34,061 bases of DNA, taken from positions 1 to 34,061 of the forward strand of contig SCRL01000073.1 of assembly GCA_004298065.1 (NCBI GenBank). Reading direction: 5' to 3'. Positions 15,418 through 24,600 of the stretch are shown piece by piece (within the stretch, counting starts at the first letter, position 1; every line of letters begins with the position of its first letter). Source of the DNA: Gammaproteobacteria bacterium (GTDB taxonomy: Bacteria; Pseudomonadota; Gammaproteobacteria; Acidiferrobacterales; Sulfurifustaceae). The notes below the pieces were generated by a model that had not been told where the DNA came from, did no database searches, and was given only the letters and a program-made list of their open reading frames with translations. The translations under genes were made by a program, and so were the position numbers.

Positions 15418-16172
15418 TTTTCACCATCGCCCTGCGCGAGCTGCGCACGCTGTTCCTTTCACCGCTCGCCTGGTCCATCCTCGCGGTGGTGCAGCTCATT
15501 CTCGCGTTCCTGTTCCTGGCGCGCGTCGAGCTGTACCAGATCTACCAGCCGCAACTCGCCGCACTCGACAATGCGCCGGGCGTGACCGAAATCATCCTGC
15601 CCGACCTGCTCGGCAACGCCGCCATCGTGCTGCTGCTGGTGGTACCGCTGCTCACCATGCGCCTGGTGGCCGAGGAACGGCGCAACAAGACCCTCGCTCT
15701 GCTCTTGAGCGCGCCGGTATCGATGTCCGAGATCGTGCTCGGCAAATATCTCGGCGTGCTCGGGTTCCTGTTCATCGTGCTCGCGCTCATCGCGCTCATG
15801 CCGCTGTCGCTGCTGCTCGGCGGCGGGATCGATCTTGGGCTGATGCTCGCGGGCTTTCTCGGGCTGGCGTTCCTGCTCGCAGGCTTCGCCGCCGTCGGCC
15901 TGTTCATGTCCACGCTCACGCAGCACCCGACGGTGGCGGCGATCGCGACCTTCGGCGCACTACTGCTGTTCTGGGTTCTCGACTGGTCCGGCAAGGGCGC
16001 CGACGCCGCCGCGCAGGGCAACTGGCTGGCGTACCTGTCGCTCTTCAACCACTACAAGCCGTTCATGGAGGGCCTGTTCAGCAGCGCCGATGCTGTCTAC
16101 CACGTGTTGCTCATCGCCACCTTCCTCGTGCTCAGCATCCGCCGCCTGGATGCCGACCGGCTCGCGGGTTAA
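15414..16172 (+). CDS. ABC-2 type permease
   Basis: A 252-residue inner-membrane protein with about six helices. The segment MRLVAEERRNKTLALLLSAPVSMSEIVLGKYLG is the characteristic cytoplasmic loop of the ABC-2 family (GldF-like). It starts with GTG in a GTGA overlap with the ATPase gene, with GGAGG seven nt before it. It should form the pore with the preceding ATPase. A 140-bp segment separates it from the GldG-like gene. Confidence 0.9.
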   Translation: MIFTIALRELRTLFLSPLAWSILAVVQLILAFLFLARVELYQIYQPQLAALDNAPGVTEIILPDLLGNAAIVLLLVVPLLTMRLVAEERRNKTLALLLSAPVSMSEIVLGKYLGVLGFLFIVLALIALMPLSLLLGGGIDLGLMLAGFLGLAFLLAGFAAVGLFMSTLTQHPTVAAIATFGALLLFWVLDWSGKGADAAAQGNWLAYLSLFNHYKPFMEGLFSSADAVYHVLLIATFLVLSIRRLDADRLAG

Positions 16173-16312
16173 CTGGATGGATATGACGAAATCCGAAATC
16201 GCGACACATCAAATGACGGGACGAACGAGCGCAGCGAGTAGGGCTTCATCTTCGTCGCGCGGCCCTCGCCTCGATCCGCTCGACGACGAGCGGACTGAGT
16301 AGGACTATCTTG
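16173..16312 (+). other. Non-coding segment inside the ABC operon
   Basis: 140 bp between permease and GldG-like gene, where related operons are usually tightly packed. It includes a 7-bp stem CCGCTCG/CGAGCGG with loop ACGA near its right end and no convincing gene. A short frame can be read through it but resembles the translated intergenic repeat sequence common in such genomes. Confidence 0.45.
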
Positions 16313-17659
16313 ATGTACCATACACCGCGCAAAAAATGGGAGCTGCGCGCGATCAACGCAAGCTTCGTGGTGCTGTTTCTCGTCGCGATCGGCCTGTTGC
16401 AGTGGCTGAGCCGCGAGTTCCCGTTGCAGTTCGACCTCACCGCCGCCCGGCGCCACACGCTGTCCGAGGCGAGCCAAGCGGCACTCAAGGGACTGACCGA
16501 GCCGCTCCAGATCACCGCCTACGCAAGCCAGCGCGGACAGACGCGGCGTGTCATCGGCGAGTTCATCGGTCGCTACCAGAAATACCGGGCGGATATCCAC
16601 CTCGCCTACATTGACCCCGACGCGGTTCCGGAACAGGCGCGCGCCGCCGGCATCCAGTACGACGGCGAGCTCGTGCTCGAATACGGTGGCGCGCGCGAGA
16701 ACCTCGCGCCGACCCAGCTCAACGAAGAGACCTTTACTAACGTGCTGACACGCCTCGGACACCGCGGCGAACGCTGGCTCGTGTTCCTCGCGGGCCACGG
16801 CGAACGCAGCCCGGAGCGCCAGGCCAATTTCGACCTGTCGCTGTGGGCCGCGCAACTGCGCGCCCGCGGCTTCAAGGTGCGCACGCTCACGCTCGGCGAA
16901 CATCCGCAGGTTCCGCAGAACACGACCGCGCTCGTGATCGCCGGACCGCGTGTGAAGCTGCTGCCGGGCGAAGTGCGCGAGATCGAAAACTATCTCGAGC
17001 GCGGCGGTAATTTGTTGTGGCTCGCCGATCCCGGCCCCCTCCACAGTCTCGAGCCGGTGGCCGAGCTGCTCGGGGTTGAATTCCTGCCGGGCGTGATCGT
17101 CGATCCCCAGTCGCAGGCGCTCACCGGTAACCCGGCAGCGCTGGTGGTGGCGAGCTACGGCACCCATCCGATCGTGCGTAATTTCAGCAATGTCACGCTG
17201 TTTCCGCGCGCCGGCGCCCTGCAGGTGGACGCGCCCGAAGGCTGGGAGACCAGCGTGGTGCTCGACACGCGCGAGAACGCCTGGGTCGAGACCGGCCCGC
17301 TCGGTGGCAAGCTCACCTTCGACAAGGGCCGCGACGTCCGTGGCCCGCTCAATCTCGCCGTGGCGCTTACGCGCGCGCTCAACGGCCGCCAGCAGCGCGT
17401 CGCGGTGGTCGGCAACGGCGAGTTCCTGGCGAACGCCTTCTTCGGCAACGGCGGCAACCTCGAACTCGGCATGAGCCTCGTCAACTGGCTGTCGCACGAT
17501 GACGCTTACGTAAGTATTCCGGTGCAGACCGCGCGCGACCGCGGGCTTTCATTGTCGCGCTACGCCCAGGCCGGCATCGCCGGCGTGTTTCTGCTGCTGT
17601 TGCCGCTGACATTCAGCGCGAGCGGCGTGGTCATCTGGCTGCGCCGGCGCAAGCGCTGA
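16313..17659 (+). CDS. GldG-like ABC exporter auxiliary protein
   Basis: A 448-residue protein. It has an N-terminal membrane helix (about 13-33), a large periplasmic region and a C-terminal helix (FLLLLPLTFSASGVVIWL) before an RRRKR tail. Family features are FDLTAARRHTLSEASQAALKGL, FLAGHGERSPER and the GATase-like segment TALVIAGPRVKLLPGEVREIENYLERGGNLLWLADPG. The preferred start is the ATG at 16313, with AGGA 8 nt upstream; a TTG precedes it. It works with the ABC-2 ATPase and permease, possibly as a periplasmic substrate or peptidoglycan-contacting subunit. It ends 2 nt before the DUF4340 gene. Confidence 0.88.
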   Translation: MYHTPRKKWELRAINASFVVLFLVAIGLLQWLSREFPLQFDLTAARRHTLSEASQAALKGLTEPLQITAYASQRGQTRRVIGEFIGRYQKYRADIHLAYIDPDAVPEQARAAGIQYDGELVLEYGGARENLAPTQLNEETFTNVLTRLGHRGERWLVFLAGHGERSPERQANFDLSLWAAQLRARGFKVRTLTLGEHPQVPQNTTALVIAGPRVKLLPGEVREIENYLERGGNLLWLADPGPLHSLEPVAELLGVEFLPGVIVDPQSQALTGNPAALVVASYGTHPIVRNFSNVTLFPRAGALQVDAPEGWETSVVLDTRENAWVETGPLGGKLTFDKGRDVRGPLNLAVALTRALNGRQQRVAVVGNGEFLANAFFGNGGNLELGMSLVNWLSHDDAYVSIPVQTARDRGLSLSRYAQAGIAGVFLLLLPLTFSASGVVIWLRRRKR

Positions 17660-17661
17660 AC

Positions 17662-18549
17662 ATGGCCGCCAACAACGCCCCCTCGGAGAAACGCGAGCCG
17701 CCACGCATGCGCCGGCGCTGGTTCGTGAACCTCGCGCTGCTCGTGGTGGTGCTGGCGCTGGTGGCGTTTTATTTGTACTACCGCGAGCAGGAAAAAACCG
17801 AGGCCGGGCCGGTACTCACGGCCATTGCCACTCAACAAATCGCGCGCGTGCAGATCGAACGCCCCGGCCAGTCCACGATCGTGCTCGAAAAGCACGGCAA
17901 CGAATGGCGACTCACGGCGCCGCTGGCGGCACGCGCGAATCGTTTCACCGTTGAGAACCTGCTTGCCGTTGCCGGTGCGCGCAGTGAACTCAAGCTCGAT
18001 GGCGGCGAGCCGCGCCAGTACGGCCTGGAAACCCCGCAGGCGCGGCTGCGGCTGAACGACGAGGTAATCGAGTTCGGCGCGTTGCATCCCTTCAAGCAGC
18101 AGGCATACGTACGCTATCGAGGCGCGGTGCACCTGATCCCGGCGATGGCGCTTACGGCCGTGGCGCGCGCGCCGAGCCATTTCATCGACGGCCGCCTGAT
18201 CGAGCCTGACCGGCGCCTCGTCGGGCTGCGGCTGCCGGGATTCACGCTCGCGCTCAAGGACGGTTCCTGGCAACGCCAACCGCCGGACAAAAACCTCGCG
18301 AGCGACCAATTGAGCGACTTCGTCGCGCAATGGACCAACGCCCGGGCACTGGCGGTCGAGCCGGCCGGCGGCCGGCCGGCGCTCGCCACCCTCCATCTCA
18401 CCCTCGTGCACGCTGGTACATCCGAAACGCTCGCGCTCGACGTGCTGGCCTACAAACCGACGTTCACGCTGCGCCGGCGCGACGAGAAACTCGAATACCA
18501 TTTTCCGCAAGAGATCGGCAAGCGATTACTCGAAATCGGCGCCGACTGA
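17662..18549 (+). CDS. DUF4340 domain protein
   Basis: A 295-residue protein. Its basic cytoplasmic start leads to a single membrane helix (about 22-42) and a periplasmic region of repeated beta-rich DUF4340 units (IVLEKHGNEWRLTAPLAARANRFTVENLL, YGLETPQARLRLND, GALHPFKQQAYVRY). It follows the GldG-like gene by 2 nt, the usual partner order. No catalytic motif is seen. It probably assembles with the ABC exporter on the outer face of the inner membrane. Confidence 0.87.
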   Translation: MAANNAPSEKREPPRMRRRWFVNLALLVVVLALVAFYLYYREQEKTEAGPVLTAIATQQIARVQIERPGQSTIVLEKHGNEWRLTAPLAARANRFTVENLLAVAGARSELKLDGGEPRQYGLETPQARLRLNDEVIEFGALHPFKQQAYVRYRGAVHLIPAMALTAVARAPSHFIDGRLIEPDRRLVGLRLPGFTLALKDGSWQRQPPDKNLASDQLSDFVAQWTNARALAVEPAGGRPALATLHLTLVHAGTSETLALDVLAYKPTFTLRRRDEKLEYHFPQEIGKRLLEIGAD

Positions 18550-18560
18550 CGCCACCTGCC

Positions 18561-19373
18561 ATGCCCGAATTACCCGAAGTCGAAACCACGCTTCGCGGCA
18601 TCGCGCCGCACGCTCTTGGCAAATCCGTGCGCGCGGTCGTCGTGCGCCACCCGCGTCTGCGCTGGCCCGTGCCAAAGCAACTCGCAAGTGAACTGCCGGG
18701 CCAGACGGTGCGCGGACTTGTGCGCCGCAGCAAATACCTGCTGTTCGAATTCGACCGGGGAACGCTGATCGCGCACCTCGGCATGTCCGGCAGCCTGCGG
18801 GTGACGGACGCGGGCGAAGTGCCGGGCAAATTCGACCACGTTGACATCGTGTTCGAAAACGGTACCTGCCTGCGACTGCGTGATCCGCGCCGCTTCGGCG
18901 CCATCCTCTGGACCCACGATCCCGCACGCCACCCTTTGCTCACGCACCTCGGTCCCGAACCGCTCGGCGAGGATTTCACCGGCGCCTATCTGTTCGAACG
19001 CACGCGCAAACGCAAGCGCGCGATCCGCGATTTCCTGCTCGACGGCCGCAGCGTCGCCGGCATCGGCAACATCTACGCCAACGAAGCGCTGTTCGCCGCC
19101 GGCATCCGGCCGACACGCGCCGCCGGCCGGCTCACGCGCGCCGACTGCACCCGGCTGGCGCAGGCATTGCGCGCCACGCTGAAACGGGCGATCCGCGCCG
19201 GCGGCACCACGCTGCGCGACTTCCGCGGCGGCGACGACCGGCCGGGCTACTTCCAGCAGCGGCTCAAGGTCTACGGCCGCGCGGGCGAGCCCTGCCAGGC
19301 CTGCCACACATCGGTCCGGGCGGTCCGCCTGGGGCAGCGCTCGGCATTTTTCTGCCCACGGTGCCAGTCCTGA
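18561..19373 (+). CDS. mutM: Formamidopyrimidine-DNA glycosylase
   Basis: A 270-residue base-excision-repair enzyme that removes 8-oxoguanine and formamidopyrimidines and nicks the strand. The catalytic N-terminus is P2-E3 (MPELPEVETTLRG). LGMSGSLR and the helix-two-turn-helix GRSVAGIGNIYANEALF are present, followed by the C-terminal zinc finger CQACH...FFCPRCQS. Length is typical. The start is the ATG at 18561, 11 nt after the DUF4340 stop. Its position next to the exporter operon looks like ordinary gene packing. Confidence 0.97.
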   Translation: MPELPEVETTLRGIAPHALGKSVRAVVVRHPRLRWPVPKQLASELPGQTVRGLVRRSKYLLFEFDRGTLIAHLGMSGSLRVTDAGEVPGKFDHVDIVFENGTCLRLRDPRRFGAILWTHDPARHPLLTHLGPEPLGEDFTGAYLFERTRKRKRAIRDFLLDGRSVAGIGNIYANEALFAAGIRPTRAAGRLTRADCTRLAQALRATLKRAIRAGGTTLRDFRGGDDRPGYFQQRLKVYGRAGEPCQACHTSVRAVRLGQRSAFFCPRCQS

Positions 19374-19471
19374 CTGGACTTGAGTGCCCAGGACATATAC
19401 TTTTAGTTTCAACCGAATAACAAACGGTGTTGGCACGGAGGGCCGCCCGCAGAATCGAACGTCAAACGCGC

Positions 19472-21463
19472 ATGTCCACCACCGCAACCGCCGAAAAGAT
19501 CGATCACCTGGTCGAGCGTGTCGAGGCCTACAGCGCCTGGCGCGGAACGCTCTCGGCCGCCGTCGCCGAGCTGCGCGCCTGGGTCCGCAACCAGGACTTG
19601 GGCGACACCCAGGCGGACCAGCGCCTCGAGCACGTGCTCAACCTGCTGCGCGACGACAAGCTCTACGTGGCCTTCGTCGCCGAGTTCTCGCGCGGCAAAT
19701 CCGAGCTCATCAACGCCATCTTCTTCGCCCACTTCGGCACACGCGTGCTGCCGTCGAGCGCCGGGCGCACCACCATGTGCCCGACGGAACTGTTGCACGA
19801 ACCCGGCACGCCGGCGGCGCTGAAACTGCTGCCGATCGAGACGCGCAAGACCGGCACCGCCATCGCCGAGTACCGCAACTTCCCCGAGGAATGGCACACG
19901 GTGCCGCTCGACGTGGCCTCCGCCGAGACCATGGCCGAGGCGCTCTCGCACATCGCCGAGGTCAAACACGTGCCGCGCGAGGAGGCCATCGCGCTTGGGC
20001 TGCACGTGGCCGAGGACGAGACCGAGATCGGCATGCGCATCGCCGAGGACGGGCTCATCGAAATCCCGCGCTGGCGCCACGCCGTCATCAACCTACCGCA
20101 CCCGCTGCTCGAGCAGGGACTGGTGATCCTCGACACGCCGGGCCTGAACGCGCTCGGCGCCGAGCCGGAGCTGACGCTGAACCTGCTGCCGAACGCGCAG
20201 GCGGTGCTGTACGTGCTCGCCGCCGACACCGGCGTGACCAAGACCGACATCCAGGTGTGGCACGACCACATCGGCAGCCGCCAGGAGGCCGCCGGCCGCG
20301 GCCGGCTCGTGGTGCTGAACAAGATCGACGGCCTGTGGGACGGGCTGCGCGCGGAAGACGAGATCGACGCCGAGATCGCGCGCCAGGCGCGCGAAACCGC
20401 CGAGACCCTGGGCGTGCCCGAGGCCAACGTGTTTCCGGTGTCGGCGCAGAAGGCGCTGCTCGGCAAGATCCGCAACGACCCCGCGCTGGTCGCGCGCAGC
20501 CGCATCGAGGCGCTCGAACGGGCGCTCGCCAACGAGCTCATCCCGGCGCGGCGCGCGATCGTGCGCGCCACGCTCGGCGGCGACATGATCGGGATCATCA
20601 AGACGCTGCGCGCGATCCTGGCGCAGCGGCTCAAGGGCGTATACGAGCACATGGAGGAACTCTCCGGGCTCAACGGCCGCAACATGGAAGTTATCGACCA
20701 CATGATGCAAAAGGTGCGCGGCGACAAGGAAGTGTTCGAGCGCAGCCTGCAACGCTTCCAGGCCACGCGCAGCGTGTTCTCGCAACTGACGAACGCGCTC
20801 TACGGCCACCTCGCGCTCAAGAGTCTCGACACGGTCATCCTCGAGACGCGCAAGAACATGACCGAAAGCATGACGACCGTGCGGCTCAAGGAATGCATGG
20901 AAGGCTTCTTCCGCCGCACCTACGAGACCATGGAGGCGGCAGCGCGGCAGGCGCAGGAAATCAAATTGATGATGGAAGGCGTGTATCGCAAGTTCCAGGA
21001 GGAATACGGGCTTGCCAACATCAAGCCCGGCGGGCTGTCGGTGGCGCGCTACCTGCGCGAGATCCGCCGGCTCGAGGCCAAGCACGAACAGTACATGCGC
21101 GGCCGGAAGCTGGTGCTCACTGAGCAGCAGGTGCTGACGCGCCGGTTCTTCGACTCGGCGGTGTCCAAGGTGCGCGCCATCTACAAGATGGCCAACCGCG
21201 ACACCGACCAATGGCTCAAGAATATTCTTTCGCCGATGGAGGCGCAGGTGCGCGAGCACCAGATTCAACTGCGCCGGCGGCTCGAATCCATCAAGCATAT
21301 CCACCAGGCGAGCGAGACCCTGGAGGAGCGGCTGGCGGAGCTTGAAACCACGCGCGACACCTACCGCGCCCAGGAGCGCGAACTCGAATACCGCGTGGAC
21401 GCGATCTTGCAGCGGCTTGAGGAACGCGAGCCGGCCATGCTCGCCGAAGCTGTCGCCAACTAA
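19472..21463 (+). CDS. Dynamin-like GTPase
   Basis: A 663-residue protein with a GTPase domain of the dynamin superfamily. G1 is AEFSRGKSELINAI (K76), with Ala where most members have Gly. SSAGRTTMCPTEL is a G2-like region, G3 is DTPGLNA (D221), and G4 is NKID (283-286). The rest is strongly helical and coiled (LERALANELIPARRAIV and LEERLAELETTRDTYRAQERELEYRV), without an obvious membrane helix. Bacterial relatives remodel or repair membranes or help position chromosomes (CrfC/YjdA). The start at 19472 (MSTTATAEK) was preferred to an upstream TTG-initiated extension of 15 residues rich in arginine. A 98-bp gap separates it from mutM. Confidence 0.87.
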   Translation: MSTTATAEKIDHLVERVEAYSAWRGTLSAAVAELRAWVRNQDLGDTQADQRLEHVLNLLRDDKLYVAFVAEFSRGKSELINAIFFAHFGTRVLPSSAGRTTMCPTELLHEPGTPAALKLLPIETRKTGTAIAEYRNFPEEWHTVPLDVASAETMAEALSHIAEVKHVPREEAIALGLHVAEDETEIGMRIAEDGLIEIPRWRHAVINLPHPLLEQGLVILDTPGLNALGAEPELTLNLLPNAQAVLYVLAADTGVTKTDIQVWHDHIGSRQEAAGRGRLVVLNKIDGLWDGLRAEDEIDAEIARQARETAETLGVPEANVFPVSAQKALLGKIRNDPALVARSRIEALERALANELIPARRAIVRATLGGDMIGIIKTLRAILAQRLKGVYEHMEELSGLNGRNMEVIDHMMQKVRGDKEVFERSLQRFQATRSVFSQLTNALYGHLALKSLDTVILETRKNMTESMTTVRLKECMEGFFRRTYETMEAAARQAQEIKLMMEGVYRKFQEEYGLANIKPGGLSVARYLREIRRLEAKHEQYMRGRKLVLTEQQVLTRRFFDSAVSKVRAIYKMANRDTDQWLKNILSPMEAQVREHQIQLRRRLESIKHIHQASETLEERLAELETTRDTYRAQERELEYRVDAILQRLEEREPAMLAEAVAN

Positions 21464-21506
21464 GATCCGCACCGGTTTCCCCGATCGTCACGGCAGACGC
21501 CAGTTT

Positions 21507-21525
21507 GCGCTACGGTCCGTAGCGC
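21507..21525. repeat. Inverted repeat after the dynamin-like gene
   Basis: Perfect 8-bp arms GCGCTACG/CGTAGCGC around GTC, 44 bp after the stop. There is no T-run, so it may be a structural 3' end or a protein site rather than an intrinsic terminator. Confidence 0.5.
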
Positions 21526-21573
21526 GCGTCGACACCGTCCAAAGCAGGAAAGCCTTCGAAAGGGAGCCACTTT

Positions 21574-21615
21574 TTAATCTGCGTCAAAGCCGGCGCTTTC
21601 CCCCGGACCTAGCAT
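21574..21615 (+). promoter_or_regulatory. FNR/ANR-like box and -10 of the PAS-PilB gene
   Basis: TTAAT-CTGC-GTCAA (21574-21587) matches the FNR/ANR consensus TTGAT-N4-ATCAA with one change per half. A -10-like TAGCAT lies at 21610-21615. Taking +1 seven bases after it (21622), the box centre is at -41.5, the class II activator position. The gene starts 16 nt further on. Confidence 0.5.
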
Positions 21616-21637
21616 TGGTACGTTTTGTGCAACATGG

Positions 21638-24600
21638 ATGGCAGCCATGGTCATCGGAGCGCATGACACGGGGCCCGGTAACGCCTCGAATGCCTCCCTC
21701 GCCGGCATCGGGAAGGACCCGCTCACCCAGCTGAAGAAAGCGGCCGGCGATCTGGAGGAACAGCACGGCGTGTTGCGCCGCATGCTGGAAGAGGCGGAAC
21801 GGACCCAACACCGGATCGAGCAGGCCAAGCGCGCCTGGGTCTCGGCGTTTGATGCCGTGCCCGATCCGATCTTCATGCATGACCGCGAGTTCCGCATCGT
21901 ACGCGCGAACCGCGCGTATGCGGAACGCGCCGGGCTCGATTTCCCGGAACTGCTTGGCAAGCGCTACTGGGAGGTGTACCCGAAATCCTCCGCCCCCCTG
22001 CCCTCCTGCGCCAGGGCGGTACAGGAAGCAGGCGCCAGCGAGGTCGACGATGAAATCCGGCTCGATACCGGCGAGATCCTGCTCTCGCGCGCCTTTCCCG
22101 TGCGCGATGCGAGCGGGACGTATCTTTATTCCATTCACATCCTCGAAAACGTCACCAAGAAACGCCGCAGCGACGCCAGCCGCTATGTGCTGAGCGAGGC
22201 CCTGCGCCAGGCCGCCGAGGGCATCGCCGTGCTCGACCCCGCCTTCCGCATCCGTTACGCCAACCATTCGCTCCGCCACCTGCTCGATACCCGGGCTGAC
22301 GACCTCGTCGGCCAGCCGCTCGACATTTTGTTCACAGAGCAGGAATCGCCGCGCGTGCCGGCGATCCGCGACGCCGCCACACGGCAGGGGCACTGGGCCG
22401 GCGAAATAGCGCTTCGCGAGACACACGGCGCCTCGCTTCCGGTAAATCTCTCGCTGGCGCGCGTGACCGAGCACAACGGGAGCGTCACCGCCTACGTCGG
22501 CACGTTCACCGATCTGCGCCTGCTCCGCAAGGCCGCGGAATCGCTGCGCCAAAGCGAAGAGCGCTATCGCCGATTGTTCGAAACCCTGGGCGACGCCGCC
22601 TGTCTCGTTAGCACCGACGGCGATATCACCGATGCCAACCCGCCGGCGGAAAAACTCCTCGGGCGAACGCACGACGAGTTGGTCGGCGCGCATCTCGATG
22701 CGCTCTGGCCGCCGGGCAGGGCGCAAGAAAACCACCGCCTGTTCGCCGAGCGCGCCGCGCGGGGACACACACTCGAACTCGGGACCGAGGTAGCGCGCCA
22801 GGACGGTTCCTCCCTGCCCGTTACCCTGAGCATGACGTCCATCACCGTCGGCGAGAAGCCGATGGTCCTGGTGCTGTTGCGTCCCGCCGAACCCAAACCG
22901 GAAACCGCCGGACACGTCCCGGCGCCAGGCACCGCGACGGTCGTCCAGCTGATGGACGAAAACATGATCACCGGCATGCTGCGCGAGATCGACTTCGAAT
23001 CGGGCTTCGTCGTCGTGACACACCCGCGCGAGGGCGAGCAGCGCGTGGCCTTCGACGCGGTGCGCAGCCTCACCCTGCCGGGGCCGTTCCCGGCGCCGGC
23101 GGAAGCGGCGTCGCGCGCGTTTCGCGTGCTTTACCGGGATGGCACGGAATTGACCGGCACCGCCCAGGCGGTCACGTCCAACCATCACGGGGTACACCTG
23201 CAACTGCGCAATCCCGATGGCAGCCTGCGCCGGATTTTCATCCCGGCGCAGGTCATCGAACAAACCTTCCTGCCGCCGCCGATCGGCGAGGCGCTGCACG
23301 AAGCCGGCGCGGTCTCGACCGTCGAAATCGCGAGCGCGCTCGAAAAACAGAAGGACCTGCGGACGAAACGCCTCGGCGAATACCTCCAGGCCGCCGCGGT
23401 GCACACCGTCGAGGAGCTGCGCCAGCGCCTGGCGCGGCGGGACACGTACCCGGCGCAGAAACTCGGCGAGGCGCTGCTCGCGGAGGGGCTGATCACGCCA
23501 CGCCAGCTCGACGCCGCGCTCAAAGAACAGGGCTCGAACCGCAACAAGCGCCTGGGCGACATCCTGATAGAGGCGCACGCCACCACACCGCAGGCGCTGC
23601 ACACGGTGCTGGCGCGCACGCTCGGCATTCCGTTCGTGCACCTGCATGAGTTCGATGTCGAGAAGGATGTTCTGCCGCTGGTGGGCGTGGAGCTCGCGCG
23701 CAAGCATCTGGTGATCCCGCTCATGCTGCACAACGAGCGCCTGGTCGTCGCCATGGAGGACCCGGTCAACCTCGAGGTCATCGCGCTGTTGCGCTTCGTC
23801 GTCGGGCGCGAGGTCGAGGTCGCCGTGGCCACGCGCGACGACGTCCTGTGGGCCATCGGCAAATACTACGAGGCGAGCGACAAGCAGGACGAGACCGAGA
23901 GCCTGGAGTCCCTGGAAAACACCGAGCTGACCGAAGGGATATCCGTGGCCGCGAGCGAGGAACAGGCCTTCGCCGACGCCGAGCGCCTCGGCCAGGAGCG
24001 GCCGGTGGTGCGGCTGGTCAACACCTTCATCCTCGAGGCCATCCGCCGCCGCGCCTCGGACATCCACCTGCACCCGTTCCGCGACCACGCCGACCTGAAC
24101 TACCGCATCGACGGCACGCTCGTGAAGGTGCGCAGCTTCAACATCAAGCTGCTGGCGGCGCTGGTGGCGCGCATCAAGATCATCGCGCGTCTGGACATCG
24201 CCGAGCGGCGCCTGCCGCAGGACGGCGCGGCGCGCGCCCTGTACGAGGGCCGCACGGTAGACCTGCGCATCTCCGTCATCCCGACGGTGGACGGCGAGAG
24301 CGTCGTGATCCGCATCCTCAACACCGAGGCTGGCCTGAAGGTCCTGTCCCAACTCGGCTTCAACAGCCAGGACGAGATGCAGTTCGTCGACCTGCTGCAT
24401 AAGAGCTATGGCATCCTGCTCGTCACCGGACCGACCGGCTCGGGCAAGTCAACGACGCTCTATGCGGCGCTGGGCGAGGTCATCAAGCAAAACGTCAACG
24501 TCATCACCGTCGAGGACCCGGTGGAGTACCACATCCCGGGCATCGAACAGATCCAGGTCAACACCGCCACCGGCTACACCTTCGCCAAGGCGCTACGCAG

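Noticed and set aside
16184-16302. Small protein gene in the 140-bp ABC operon gap
   Set aside because: No ribosome site, Ser/Arg-rich low-complexity product, and similarity in style to translated intergenic repeats.
21584-24400. A 938-codon minus-strand open frame opposite the PAS-PilB gene
   Set aside because: It is the antisense shadow of a GC-rich gene with strong third-position bias; it lacks recognisable domains, and the plus strand encodes a complete multi-domain protein.
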